Shown: piece by piece, positions 9,223 through 17,829 of the stretch
How positions within the stretch are numbered: the first letter of the stretch is position 1
Layout of the letters: every line of letters begins with the position of its first letter
Assembly (NCBI GenBank): GCA_030524285.1
Contig: JAUNGQ010000007.1
Coordinates: 54,233 to 118,232 of the forward strand
Origin: Eubacteriales bacterium
Lineage (GTDB): Bacteria; Bacillota; Clostridia; Oscillospirales; Butyricicoccaceae
Direction of reading: 5' to 3'
Length of the DNA stretch: 64,000 nt
Notes under the pieces: model-generated
Told to the model about the DNA's origin: nothing
The model's database searches: none
Seen by the model: only the letters and a program-made list of their open reading frames with translations
Translations under genes and position numbers: made by a program

Positions 9223-9929
9223 TGATTATTTTCATTTCGTTCAGGAAGTTCTTCATTCCAGATTGCATGATGTAGATGAATGGTCACAGCGCTCCTGACC
9301 GCCTCTGCGTCCCGCTTTTGTAAAAACTCCATGATTAAAATATGATCTTTATAGGCATCCTCTGCAATGACCTCATAATTAAAGTTAAACGAAAAGGTTC
9401 GTTCAATGGTTTCTGTCAACAGCGGCATAAAGCGACTCAGAAAATCATTATGGGATGCTTTGACGATCGCACCATGGAACATATTTTCCGATTCAATACG
9501 CTGTTTTCCAGTTGGATTCAGCCTGAGCTGCTCCTGACATATCTGTCCCAGTTCCAAAATCTGCTGAATCTCTTCCTCTGTTGCCCGTTTACAGGCGAGT
9601 GCAGCGGCTTCCGGCTCAAAAATCATACGTGCTTCATACAAATCGCGCAGCGTAATCTTCATATCAGCCAGATCTTTCAGCTCTAATTTCCCGGAAACAT
9701 ACTGGTTAATCTGTGCCGATACAAACGTACCTTTGCCACGTTTGACAGTTAACAGGCCTTCCGATGTCAGGATATGGATTGCTTCCCTTAGCGTTGTCCG
9801 ACTGATACCCAGCCGATTTGACAGATCATTTTCATTCGGAAGTTTATCTCCATATCGGAATATCTGTTCTTTTATAATCATATCGCGCAGGTGCTCAGCT
9901 GTCTGCTGGGCGAGTGTATTTTTTATCAT
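9219..9929 (-). CDS. FadR-subfamily GntR transcriptional regulator
   Basis: 236 residues from ATG 9927-9929 with GGAGAAG upstream. The N-terminal winged helix (NENDLSNRLGISRTTLREAI and GLLTVKRGKGTFV, residues about 32-70) is followed by an all-helical FCD effector domain from residue 90 (LYEARMIFEPEAAALACKRA). That domain has Asp/Glu/His residues such as FHGAIVKASHN and HLHHAIW that could hold a metal and an organic acid. It most likely represses the adjacent ilvC through the two palindromes; the ligand is unknown. Confidence 0.85.
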   Translation of the reverse strand: MIKNTLAQQTAEHLRDMIIKEQIFRYGDKLPNENDLSNRLGISRTTLREAIHILTSEGLLTVKRGKGTFVSAQINQYVSGKLELKDLADMKITLRDLYEARMIFEPEAAALACKRATEEEIQQILELGQICQEQLRLNPTGKQRIESENMFHGAIVKASHNDFLSRFMPLLTETIERTFSFNFNYEVIAEDAYKDHILIMEFLQKRDAEAVRSAVTIHLHHAIWNEELPERNENNH

Positions 9930-9952
9930 GTTTCTTCTCCACTTATTTCATA

Positions 9953-10693
9953 TCAATAAAAAACCTCTTCCAACACCAAACCGTGCGGCGGCATGGTAAT
10001 GCCGGCCTGTTGACGGTCAAGGCTTTCCAGAACATCGCACATACTTTTCGGTTCCCTTCTGCCCTCCCCAACTTCTACAAGTGTGCCGATCAGAATACGT
10101 ACCATGTTATAAAGGAAGCCGGTCCCCTGTATATCAAACCAAATTTCCTGATCATGCCGCGTAATCTCCAGCGCAGTGATGGTGCGAACCGTGGATTTTT
10201 TAAATCTGCGGTTGACAGAGGAAAATGCTCGAAAATCATGTGTTCCAATTAAATACTCGGCAGCTCGTTGCATTTGTTCTATATTTAATGGCTTATCCCA
10301 TGCACAGACAAAATTTCTGGTAAAAACATCCGGTACGCCGCCATCACAAACACGGTAACAATAGCGCTTTCCCTTTGCGTTCAAACGGGCATGAAACCGT
10401 TCCGGTGCCATTTCACATGCAGTTACTGCGATATCTGCCGGAAGATAGGTATTCAAATAATGCTTTACCTCTTCAGCAGACTTTTCCGTATTGATTTTTA
10501 CACTGGCAATTTGTGCTCTGGCGTGAACACCGGCATCCGTGCGTCCTGCACCATGGATTTCCACAGCATGTCCGGTCATCCGGGCAAGAATCTGCTCAAC
10601 TTTTCCCTGTATCGTGTTTGCAGTATTTCCCTGCTTTTGCCAGCCACTGTACCGTCTGCCGTCATATTGTATTACAAACCGAAAATTGGTCAC
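9953..10693 (-). CDS. truA: tRNA pseudouridine(38-40) synthase
   Basis: 246 residues, starting at GTG 10691-10693 behind AAAAAAGGAGCAGGGA. The catalytic aspartate lies in the motif HGAGRTDAGVHARAQIA at about residues 47-63. Other family patterns are the N-terminal YDGRRYSGWQ and the C-terminal FLYNMVRILIGTL. The enzyme isomerises uridines 38-40 in the anticodon arm. It precedes the GntR gene by 23 bases, but the two may be transcribed separately. Confidence 0.96.
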   Translation of the reverse strand: MTNFRFVIQYDGRRYSGWQKQGNTANTIQGKVEQILARMTGHAVEIHGAGRTDAGVHARAQIASVKINTEKSAEEVKHYLNTYLPADIAVTACEMAPERFHARLNAKGKRYCYRVCDGGVPDVFTRNFVCAWDKPLNIEQMQRAAEYLIGTHDFRAFSSVNRRFKKSTVRTITALEITRHDQEIWFDIQGTGFLYNMVRILIGTLVEVGEGRREPKSMCDVLESLDRQQAGITMPPHGLVLEEVFY

Positions 10694-10892
10694 AAAAATC
10701 CCTGCTCCTTTTTTCCTGTCATTATTTTACGCATTAACCATATCATGAATGAAAGGGAATTGCAACTTTTGCAATTTATACGGCAATGCATATCACTGTT
10801 GCATTTTTTCTTTTATATTCTCCGTTTTTCGTCTGATTCCGCCTCTGTTTTCTACTATTTTCAAAAAAAATCTACCAAATTTTGAAATCTTC

Positions 10893-10921
10893 TTGCAATA
10901 TTCCTGCAAATACGGTATTAT
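10893..10921 (+). promoter_or_regulatory. Promoter of the alanine/glycine symporter gene
   Basis: TTGCAA (10893-10898) and TATTAT (10916-10921) with a 17-base spacer, about 108 bases before the start codon. The rest of the gap between truA and this gene (10694-11029) is A+T-rich. It contains a short repeat CATGTTTAACATG at about 10938-10950 but nothing I can assign. Confidence 0.5.
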
Positions 10922-11029
10922 TATCAATGGTAAAACCATGTTTAACATGTTTGCAGACAGACAATGGCGTCTCGTTCCCGCTGTTCGTATGCCTGCATTT
11001 TTTGTATTATTGAAGGGAGTCAAAAAAAC

Positions 11030-12445
11030 ATGGAAACATTCTCTAACATCGTTTCCTCTGTGGACAGCTTTGTCTGGGGACCGGTTATGCTTGTGCTGTT
11101 GGTTGGTACAGGTGTTTTTCTAACCGTCCGCATTGGCTTTGCAAGCTGGCGCAACCTGCCGTATGCGTTGCGTTCTGTCCTCAGCAAGGAAGCAAGACAA
11201 ACTACCCGCGGCAGCGGTGATATTTCTCCGTTTGCTGCTCTAATGACCGCATTGGCTGCTACCATTGGTACCGGCAACATCGTAGGTGTTGCAACAGCGC
11301 TGGTAAGTGGCGGCCCAGGCGCTCTGGTCTGGATGGAAATCTCCGCAATTTTTGGTCTGACCAGTAAATTCTCCGAATGTATGCTTGCTATCAAGTACCG
11401 CGTAACGAATGAACAAGGCGAAATGCTCGGCGGTCCGATGACCACTATGAAGCGTGGTCTGAAGAACAAGACCGTTGGCGCTGTTCTGGCCATGCTGTTT
11501 GCTATTTTTGCTGTTGTTGCATCGTTTGGTATCGGCAACATGACGCAGGCTAACTCTATTTCTACTGCACTGAACAGCACCTTTAATATCCCGGAATGGA
11601 TTGTCGGTGTCATTTTAGTCGTTCTGGTTCTGGTTATCCTGTTGGGTGGCATTACACGTCTTTCTAAGGTATCCTCTGTTATTGTTCCGGTAATGGCAGT
11701 GTTCTACCTGTTCTTTGGTATCATCGTTATTCTTGGCAATATCACAGCTGTTCCGAGCGCAATTGTTCTGATGTTCAAATGTGCATTCAGCCCAACTGCT
11801 GTTTCCGGCGGTGTTCTCGGTACCATCACGTCCAGTATTATGAGCTCTATGCGTTACGGCGTTGCCCGCGGCGTATTCTCCAATGAAGCAGGTATGGGTT
11901 CCGCTGCGATTACCGCAGCTGCTGCAACGACAGACGATCCGGTTCGTCAGGGCTATATCAACATGACTGGTACTTTCTTTGATACCATCGTCATTTGTAC
12001 CGTAACGGGTCTGGCTGTATGCTCTTCCGGCGTTCTGGGTATGACCGATGCCTCCGGCGCACTGATTGAAGGCTCTGCACTGACGATCGAAGCTTTCCGT
12101 ACTGTACTCGGCACCTTCGGTGCATGGATGGTTACCATCGGCATTGTACTATTTGCATTTTCCACTATCCTCGGTTGGGAATATCACGGTGAGAAGGCTC
12201 TGGAGTACATTGTAAAAAAGAAGTCCATCTGCATGGCTTACCGTGTTATCTTCTCTGTTATCGCATTCTTTGGTGCTACCATGTCTTTGGATCTGGTTTG
12301 GAACCTCTCTGATATTGCAAATGCTCTGATGGCGATTCCGAACCTGATTTGTCTGCTGGCATTGTCCGGTGTGATCGCGAAGGAAGTCAAGCGCTTCCAG
12401 CCAACTATTGATGCCGAGAATGCAACACGCAAGGCAAATAAATAA
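11030..12445 (+). CDS. Alanine or glycine:cation symporter (AGCS family)
   Basis: 471 residues from ATG 11030, chosen for the GAAGGGAG site ten bases upstream. About ten or eleven membrane helices are visible. AGCS motifs include FAALMTALAATIGTGNIVGV at about residues 70-90 and GVFSNEAGMGSAAITAAAATT near 285-305, which binds Na+ and substrate. The protein imports alanine or glycine with Na+. It is monocistronic, with its own promoter and terminator. Confidence 0.93.
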   Translation: METFSNIVSSVDSFVWGPVMLVLLVGTGVFLTVRIGFASWRNLPYALRSVLSKEARQTTRGSGDISPFAALMTALAATIGTGNIVGVATALVSGGPGALVWMEISAIFGLTSKFSECMLAIKYRVTNEQGEMLGGPMTTMKRGLKNKTVGAVLAMLFAIFAVVASFGIGNMTQANSISTALNSTFNIPEWIVGVILVVLVLVILLGGITRLSKVSSVIVPVMAVFYLFFGIIVILGNITAVPSAIVLMFKCAFSPTAVSGGVLGTITSSIMSSMRYGVARGVFSNEAGMGSAAITAAAATTDDPVRQGYINMTGTFFDTIVICTVTGLAVCSSGVLGMTDASGALIEGSALTIEAFRTVLGTFGAWMVTIGIVLFAFSTILGWEYHGEKALEYIVKKKSICMAYRVIFSVIAFFGATMSLDLVWNLSDIANALMAIPNLICLLALSGVIAKEVKRFQPTIDAENATRKANK

Positions 12446-12474
12446 CACATAGTTTTTTCAGGAACGATACATTC

Positions 12475-12508
12475 GCCCCTTTCCTTATATGGAGAGGGGC
12501 TTTTTTTG
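12475..12508 (+). terminator. Terminator of the AGCS gene
   Basis: GCCCCTTTCC and GGAGAGGGGC arms, short loop, then TTTTTTT; about 30 bases after the stop codon. Confidence 0.9.
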
Positions 12509-12620
12509 TAGATTTCGTTATGATATAATGACGTTGTAGGCTCCCTCCTCTGCGGGACCCGATTCACTTTTTTTACAATTCTTCATACTGATATACAAAA
12601 TTTCCTTAGGAGTTTCTATT

Positions 12621-13412
12621 ATGATAAAACTGATTGCAAGTGACGTAGACGGAACACTCATGCGTGAAGGTGAACGTATCATCCCGCCTGCATTATTTCC
12701 ATTGATTCATGAAATGCAGAAAAAAGGAATCTATTTTGCAGCATGCAGCGGCAGACAATATGCCAATTTACGCCGTTTATTTGCACCGGTTGCGGATAAA
12801 ATCGGCTATATTTGTGAGAACGGCAGTCTTGCTGTTTGGCAGAATCAAATCATTGACAAGCAGACCATTAACCGTGAAAAAGGTCAGGCATTGATGAAAG
12901 CCATTCTTACACAGCCAGACTGTGAGGTTTTGCTGTCTGGTGTTAACACCTGCTATGTCCAACCGAAAAATACAGAATATATCTCCCATGTACGGGATCA
13001 TGTCGGAAATGATACCATGGTTGTCGAAGATATCTGTGCGGTTGAGGACGAATTTATTAAAATCTCTGCTTACCGCAAATCCGGTGTAGATGCAGCGCTG
13101 GCTTATCAATTTACAGATTTTGCACCATATCTGATTCCGGTTATTGGGCGAAGCAGCTGGATGGATTTCCTGCGCGAAGGCTGTGACAAGGGAACTGCTT
13201 TAGATGCACTGTGCGCCCATTTAAACGTCGCCGCAAATGAAACGATTGTCTTTGGTGACAATGAAAATGATTTGCCGCTATATGGTCATGCGGGCATGTT
13301 GTATGCTATGGCAGACGGTCATCCGAAGCTGATTGAAAAGGCTGATCGTACCACAATGGATGTTGTGCAGCAAATCCGCAGGATTTTGGAAACACAGGAG
13401 ACCCGCAAATGA
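12621..13412 (+). CDS. HAD-superfamily Cof-type phosphatase
   Basis: 263 residues from ATG 12621 with TTAGGAG upstream. HAD motif I is SDVDGTLM at about residues 7-14, with the nucleophilic Asp. Motif II lies near CSGRQYANLRRL, and motifs III/IV are DKGTALDAL and FGDNENDLPLYGHAG near 210-225. The large C2-type cap and length fit the Cof/YidA group, which dephosphorylates sugar phosphates or cofactor phosphates such as FMN or PLP. Its stop overlaps the next start by four bases (ATGA), so it is coupled to the flavin reductase. Confidence 0.9.
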   Translation: MIKLIASDVDGTLMREGERIIPPALFPLIHEMQKKGIYFAACSGRQYANLRRLFAPVADKIGYICENGSLAVWQNQIIDKQTINREKGQALMKAILTQPDCEVLLSGVNTCYVQPKNTEYISHVRDHVGNDTMVVEDICAVEDEFIKISAYRKSGVDAALAYQFTDFAPYLIPVIGRSSWMDFLREGCDKGTALDALCAHLNVAANETIVFGDNENDLPLYGHAGMLYAMADGHPKLIEKADRTTMDVVQQIRRILETQETRK

Positions 13413-13996
13413 ATGTCTGTATCTTATTCGCCAGTCCGCGAAAGGATGGCAACACTGTTCAACTGTTAAAGCCCTTTGCCCGTCATTTGGCATCGTGTAA
13501 CTGCCAAATACAACAATTTAATTTATATGATATGCATATCTCGCCTTGCATTGCCTGTCGTTCCTGTCAGCAAGACTGGTCTGCACCAAATTGCTGCCAA
13601 CCAGATGATATGCAGGAAATTTTCAAAGCTGTCATGCGGTGTGATCTGCTTGTGCTGGCATCCCCGATTTATTCATGGTATTGCACCCCACCGATGAAAT
13701 GTGCGTTAGACCGACTTGTATACGGTATGAATAAATACTACGGAGATGAGATGGGACCATCGATTTGGGCAGGAAAATACGTGGCTTTACTTACAACCTG
13801 CGGCTATCGTCCGGACAAGGGGGCAGATCTCTGGGAAGAAGGTATGAAACGCTACTGCAAGCATTCCAAACTACATTATATCGGTATACTTGCAGAACGA
13901 AACCGCAGCTATCAAGAAACCTTTATGGATGAAGAAAAGGCTGCGCGTGCCGCACAGTTTGCCGAATTGTGTATGGATACCATAAAAAATGCATAA
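13409..13996 (+). CDS. Flavodoxin-fold NAD(P)H-dependent FMN reductase-like protein
   Basis: 195 residues. The N-terminus ILFASPRKDGNTVQLL contains the phosphate-binding loop of the NADPH-dependent FMN reductase family. LASPIYSWYCTPPMKCALDR at about residues 88-107 is the second flavin-contact region. A cysteine pair CIACRSC at about 48-54 resembles that of iron-sulfur flavoproteins and related reductases. It probably transfers electrons or reduces quinones or azo compounds in the cytoplasm. It is coupled to the HAD phosphatase upstream; if that enzyme acts on FMN, the pair could share flavin metabolism, which is speculation. Confidence 0.85.
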   Translation: MNVCILFASPRKDGNTVQLLKPFARHLASCNCQIQQFNLYDMHISPCIACRSCQQDWSAPNCCQPDDMQEIFKAVMRCDLLVLASPIYSWYCTPPMKCALDRLVYGMNKYYGDEMGPSIWAGKYVALLTTCGYRPDKGADLWEEGMKRYCKHSKLHYIGILAERNRSYQETFMDEEKAARAAQFAELCMDTIKNA

Positions 13997-14000
13997 GGAA

Positions 14001-14045
14001 AAATCCCTCTGATATACCGGAAATCCAGTTCGTTCAGAGGGATTT
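14001..14045. terminator. Terminator between convergent genes
   Basis: AAATCCCTCTGA and TCAGAGGGATTT arms, with a looser inner stem. It lies four bases after the reductase stop and seven before the stop of the convergent membrane-protein gene, so it can serve both. Confidence 0.8.
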
Positions 14046-14051
14046 GTTATA

Positions 14052-14489
14052 TTATTTTGCATTTTGCCATGTTACATATGGATGGGAAATCGCCAATATG
14101 ATAGCCGCAGCAATCAATAAATAATGCGACATTGTAATCCCGCACAGCAAGAAAATCAACACTGGAATGATAGACAACGCCATTTCTGTGCCTGTTGTTG
14201 GCTCGGAAAATTCACTTCTCCACAGCATCAAATAAATGCATAGAAAAAGTGGCACGCTAAAAAGATAAATCAAAAATGCTAATATCGAACCAAATCCAAA
14301 GCTCTCCATACCAATTGGCAACAACATAAAAACGATACAACCATAGCGTCCAACCTGCTCCAGAAGGTTCATCAGCCGATTCGTACACTTGTTCATAGCA
14401 TTTTTGTTTCGCACGGCATATATGACATTGGGTATTAGCATAATTCCTATAATAATCAGGTTAAATAGATTGATCCAGCCAAAATACAT
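14052..14489 (-). CDS. Hypothetical membrane protein
   Basis: 145 residues from ATG 14487-14489 with AGAAAGAGGGAATAC upstream. Four hydrophobic segments are visible: about residues 5-25, 48-80 (possibly two passes), 82-95 and 105-138. A charged loop (RNKNAMNKCTNRLMN) follows the first helix. No catalytic residues stand out and no family is recognised with confidence. It is a single gene at the edge of the accessory region. Confidence 0.6.
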   Translation of the reverse strand: MYFGWINLFNLIIIGIMLIPNVIYAVRNKNAMNKCTNRLMNLLEQVGRYGCIVFMLLPIGMESFGFGSILAFLIYLFSVPLFLCIYLMLWRSEFSEPTTGTEMALSIIPVLIFLLCGITMSHYLLIAAAIILAISHPYVTWQNAK

Positions 14490-14633
14490 ATGTATTCCCT
14501 CTTTCTGTATTTTCTATGAGCCATCATGCACATCCCAGCACAGCAGCCTATCCGCTCTTATTACATAATATGGTAACATGATTCAAATAGTAACACAAGG
14601 AACAGTTTGGTAACATATAACAATATGTAAAAG

Positions 14634-14664
14634 TCCCCTGCTATCATTATAGATAAGCAGGGGA
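14634..14664 (-). terminator. Probable terminator of the amidase operon
   Basis: TCCCCTGCTATC and GATAAGCAGGGGA arms, 27 bases after the stop of the 14691 gene. The T-run on the minus strand is short (CTTTTAC), so efficiency is uncertain. Confidence 0.6.
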
Positions 14665-14690
14665 AATATTGCCCTATCGAACTACATATT

Positions 14691-15476
14691 TTATCTACTT
14701 TTCCACCATAATTCAAATGGGTTGATTTCGTTGGGATTTAAGCTCTCGGCTACTGCCAATGCTTCATCAAACGTTTTATATTCTGTCAAATATGTCTGCT
14801 CTATATATTCGTCAATGGAATCCATCTGTTGCTTCTGTTCCTCAGAATATGCGCTGGCAGTTGACGCGGTCTCCTGATCTTCTTCCAATTCGTAAATAAC
14901 GTCCTCAGCAAATGAAACATTCATCTCGTCAATTTTTTTCAGCTTCCATACATCATCTTCCTTCAGCATAGTTGCAGAAATATCAACCTGATTCACTGGA
15001 GCTGTGACCTCTATCTCATGATTTTCGTTTTCTTCAACCCAATTCCCCCATGCCAGATATGTTGCCTTGACCATTGCGGTTTGTCCATCTTCACTGATAC
15101 TTACCTTGTGAAATGTGCAGTCCAGTACACCGCCATCTACTTTATAACAAACTTTATTTTTCGCTACTTCACGCAAAATCTGTTCGTTTGTTTCCTTATA
15201 CGTTTCGCGGCAAACATTGTCCTGTGTATAATAGCGATCCACCTGTGCATTAAAGCGATCAATATATCCCTGAATTTGTTCCTCTGATAACCCGTCTGTT
15301 TTGCCGTTTTCCGATTTAAACTGTCCAATATGATCGGAAATATTCTGCGATCCGATAAAGGCTTCTTTCACCGACTCTTCCTCCGGCGTCGTTTGGAAAT
15401 CCGCCCACGCAGATCCTCCAATCATGCATGCACCGATTACTATGCCTGCCAACACCGCTTTCCTATATCGTTTCAT
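14691..15476 (-). CDS. Secreted hypothetical protein, partner of the amidase-like gene
   Basis: 261 residues from ATG 15474-15476, selected for GAAGGAGTTATTAAT upstream. A signal peptide is clear: KRYRK, then a hydrophobic core AVLAGIVIGACMIGG, then cleavage near SAWA. The mature part is acidic. It contains a region reminiscent of extracellular NTF2-like folds, roughly residues 75-190 (VDRYYTQDNVCRETYK, GQTAMVKATYLAWGNW, VWKLKKIDEM). The C-terminal ~50 residues are Glu/Gln-rich and helical. No catalytic motif is seen. It overlaps no gene but lies 17 bases after the amidase-like gene and is probably cotranscribed. Confidence 0.65.
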   Translation of the reverse strand: MKRYRKAVLAGIVIGACMIGGSAWADFQTTPEEESVKEAFIGSQNISDHIGQFKSENGKTDGLSEEQIQGYIDRFNAQVDRYYTQDNVCRETYKETNEQILREVAKNKVCYKVDGGVLDCTFHKVSISEDGQTAMVKATYLAWGNWVEENENHEIEVTAPVNQVDISATMLKEDDVWKLKKIDEMNVSFAEDVIYELEEDQETASTASAYSEEQKQQMDSIDEYIEQTYLTEYKTFDEALAVAESLNPNEINPFELWWKSR

Positions 15477-15493
15477 ATTAATAACTCCTTCTA

Positions 15494-16141
15494 TCACACA
15501 GGTAATTCAAATGCGTAAATTCTTGTCGTATTCCGCTGCCTGTTGGCTTTATCTCGATTCCAGATTACACGGCGACGGTTATTGGAGTGTTGACTGATTA
15601 AATCGCCCGTAACATTGCCGTCCGCGTCTGTATTGTAGGTCTTTGCATTATTCGCTACAAAAATCGACGAATGATCCATTTCGCCGTCCCCCGTCCAGTC
15701 ATAAAAAACAACCGTTTTCCCAGTATTTGCGGAAGTTAAGTTTGCGCTGTTATTAACATATGCATACGTTGAATACTGACCGGAAGTTCCGTATTTTGAC
15801 CAATTTCCAAGACGAGTTGCATTAAGACCTTTCACATAATTTTTCAGTGCATCTGCATTTACCCATGCAGATGTACCACACATTTCTCCATCGCTGTTAT
15901 AGTAAGTATACCAAGTTCCTGATTTGTTCAGTCCGCCTGTATAGAAACACTGCGACACAAAATTTGCACAATCATTCCCTGCATAATACTCATACGACGG
16001 ATTCGGACTCATTGCATACTGATCCGAGTAATTGATTGCCGCCGTTCGGCTATATGCCATCGCTGACGAACTCATACATATTGTAATTCCCATACCGCAG
16101 AGCAATACTTTCCATTTTATTGCTGTTTTTGTAAAACTCAT
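15494..16141 (-). CDS. Secreted amidase-domain protein (Amidase_6-like)
   Basis: 215 residues from ATG 16139-16141 with AAGAAAGGGATTGAA upstream. A signal peptide (WKVLLCGMGITICMSSSAMA) ends near residue 29. The mature chain starts YSRTAAINYSDQYAMSPNP and has the motif GNDCANFVSQCFYTGGL at about residues 54-70, where Cys would be the nucleophile. DGEMDHSSIFV at about 155-165 supplies a candidate His. These patterns fit the putative amidase domain common in Clostridia and Bacilli, thought to act on peptide or cell-wall amides. No wall-binding domain is attached, so the enzyme is probably released. Its promoter is at 16245-16273. Confidence 0.8.
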   Translation of the reverse strand: MSFTKTAIKWKVLLCGMGITICMSSSAMAYSRTAAINYSDQYAMSPNPSYEYYAGNDCANFVSQCFYTGGLNKSGTWYTYYNSDGEMCGTSAWVNADALKNYVKGLNATRLGNWSKYGTSGQYSTYAYVNNSANLTSANTGKTVVFYDWTGDGEMDHSSIFVANNAKTYNTDADGNVTGDLISQHSNNRRRVIWNRDKANRQRNTTRIYAFELPV

Positions 16142-16244
16142 TTCAATCCCTTTCTTTTCTCAACGGAGTAAATTCCTAATATTTAGTATCCTATATGCTA
16201 ATATCACTTCCCTTGCTTCAACCCCCTACGCTTTAACTATATAT

Positions 16245-16273
16245 AGAATAACACCAGCAAATTCATTTGTCAA
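16245..16273 (-). promoter_or_regulatory. Promoter of the amidase-like operon
   Basis: Perfect TTGACA (16268-16273) and TATTCT (16245-16250), 17-base spacer, minus strand. The leader before the start codon is about 95 bases. Confidence 0.65.
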
Positions 16274-16299
16274 TGAAAATATTTTTTAATAGAAAAAAT

Positions 16300-16329
16300 A
16301 TTCCCGCTCCAAAAATCTGGAACGGGAAT
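16300..16329 (-). terminator. Terminator of the PadR operon
   Basis: ATTCCCGCTCCA and TGGAACGGGAAT arms with a six-base loop. On the minus strand ATTTTTTC follows, eight bases after the stop of the 16337 gene. It separates the PadR operon from the amidase operon. Confidence 0.88.
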
Positions 16330-16336
16330 CGCTACA

Positions 16337-16786
16337 TTATGAAATTTTTCCTGTTTTACTGCATGTAATCGTTAAATTTGCTGTCTTGGATGTACTGGAA
16401 TTAGAAAATTTCGCCGTACCATATGCCTTGTTTCCAGAACAATAGTGGTCATCTGATTTCTTAGACCATCCTCCCCTTACAACATTATATCTTGTCGAGC
16501 AGGAAACTGCCTTGGATGTGCTTCCATCATACTGAAAATAGCCTGTTAATGTGTACGTAAATTGGACATTACCCGATGCATCCTTATATGTATAGGTTTT
16601 CGTACCCGTCTTAGTTGTTGAACGTGACATAGCACCGCTTTCTGTCAGTGTTATTTCTGCATATGTCCCGTCATCATATTGAATAATCTCCTGTACAGTA
16701 TCCGTTGCGATTGCATTTCCAGCGTATAAACAAACGCCACTGATCAACAACAGTAACACCGCCATCTTCCTCGTTAAATTTTTCAT
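16337..16786 (-). CDS. Small secreted protein of unknown function
   Basis: 149 residues from ATG 16784-16786. GAGGAG lies eight bases upstream and the stop of the preceding gene overlaps (TGATG). A signal peptide (KMAVLLLLISGVCLYAG) ends near residue 27. The mature chain is rich in Thr, Ser, Tyr and Gly with regular alternation, as in a beta-sandwich: TTKTGTKTYTYKDASGNVQF, then GYFQYDGSTSKAVSCSTRY, then RGGWSKKSDDHYCSGNKAYG. It has three cysteines in the mature part. No family recognised. It is the last gene of the PadR operon. Confidence 0.65.
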   Translation of the reverse strand: MKNLTRKMAVLLLLISGVCLYAGNAIATDTVQEIIQYDDGTYAEITLTESGAMSRSTTKTGTKTYTYKDASGNVQFTYTLTGYFQYDGSTSKAVSCSTRYNVVRGGWSKKSDDHYCSGNKAYGTAKFSNSSTSKTANLTITCSKTGKIS

Positions 16787-17319
16787 CACTGTTTCTCCTC
16801 AATAAAATATTTTTCTTTATCCAACGGAATCCCTTCCTGGTCAACCGCAATTTCATTTCTTTGATTGTCGGTTGCCCTGATGATAACTCCGCTGCTATCA
16901 TATTCATAATTGATACCATATTTTTCAGCATAATCCCAATACGAAGGGAAATTTTTTGTATAATCTACTACAGTTGTAATCTCATCCGTATATGGATGCC
17001 GAATAAAATGCACAACCGCAGAGCTTGTGCCAACTGCAACAATCAGTAGAACTGCAGCTACAGCAGTATAAAATCTTTTCCACTTCCGATACGTCCGGCA
17101 TCGTTCCCCTTCCGGGATATCCTTCATCCACTCCGCCGCCATGTCTTCCGGGCTGCCCAACATGTCAACCATATCTCCATATGACGCATACGGATTATCC
17201 CTTAAATACATTTCTACGATACCGATTATATCCTCCCTTGCATTCTTCTTGTGCTTATATGGGCAATCCAACAGCTTTTCCACATTTTTGATATATAATC
17301 TTCCCGTCTGATTGATCAC
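16786..17319 (-). CDS. HAAS-like membrane protein (second copy), putative signalling partner
   Basis: 177 residues from GTG 17317-17319 behind GAGAAGGGCGG. Residues 1-70 are helical and charged, ending in YASYGDMVDMLGSPEDMAAEWM. This helix pattern is typical of HAAS/DUF1700-type proteins found beside PadR regulators. A membrane segment lies at about residues 84-104 (FYTAVAAVLLIVAVGTSSAVV). The remaining ~70 residues would be outside. It resembles the product of the neighbouring gene at 17365 in its N-terminal domain. The role is inferred: a membrane sensor or partner working with PadR. Confidence 0.65.
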   Translation of the reverse strand: MINQTGRLYIKNVEKLLDCPYKHKKNAREDIIGIVEMYLRDNPYASYGDMVDMLGSPEDMAAEWMKDIPEGERCRTYRKWKRFYTAVAAVLLIVAVGTSSAVVHFIRHPYTDEITTVVDYTKNFPSYWDYAEKYGINYEYDSSGVIIRATDNQRNEIAVDQEGIPLDKEKYFIEEKQ

Positions 17320-17364
17320 GCTTAATCCGCCCTTCTCAATAATAATACCGTTTTCCAGTTCTTT

Positions 17365-17829
17365 CTACGCATCACAGAAAGAAACTGAAATAATTTTCCC
17401 AGTCTCCAAATCGAGTACGAGCCCAAACTCCGCTTGCGGCTGCATAACAGCTTGTGTGAAAATTTCTTCTTTCAAAAACGAAGTAGGGAATTGCTTTTCC
17501 CCGTCTTCATATCCATGCGGCTTCCCCAACGCAATGCACCCCAAAAGGCCCGCGATTGCCAGCCCTGCCGCAAGCCCATTTCTTTTTGGATATACTGTAT
17601 GATTTCGATTTTGCTGAGCATCACACAACATCATTTCATTCGCCATGTATTCTGGACTTCCAAATGCAGTCAGAAAGTCCTCATACAAGGCATTTGGATA
17701 GTTCTCCAGGAAAATCCGGATAATTTTGTTCAGATCGCGCATCATCTGCCATTTTCTCATCGGACTGCATGTCAACTGTTTGCGGACCTGCTTCATATAT
17801 TTCCTTGCAACTTGGTTCCTTCTGTTCAT
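17365..17829 (-). CDS. HAAS-like membrane protein (first copy)
   Basis: 154 residues from ATG 17827-17829, with GGGGGAGAAGGCA upstream. The N-terminal domain (YMKQVRKQLTCSPMRKW, then YEDFLTAFGSPEYMANEM) parallels that of the next gene. The membrane segment GLAAGLAIAGLLGCIALG lies at about residues 86-103, and the tail (FGLVLDLETGKIISVSF) would be extracellular. Its first 149 bases overlap the end of the PadR reading frame in a different phase, unusually long for a coupled pair. Confidence 0.65.
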   Translation of the reverse strand: MNRRNQVARKYMKQVRKQLTCSPMRKWQMMRDLNKIIRIFLENYPNALYEDFLTAFGSPEYMANEMMLCDAQQNRNHTVYPKRNGLAAGLAIAGLLGCIALGKPHGYEDGEKQFPTSFLKEEIFTQAVMQPQAEFGLVLDLETGKIISVSFCDA

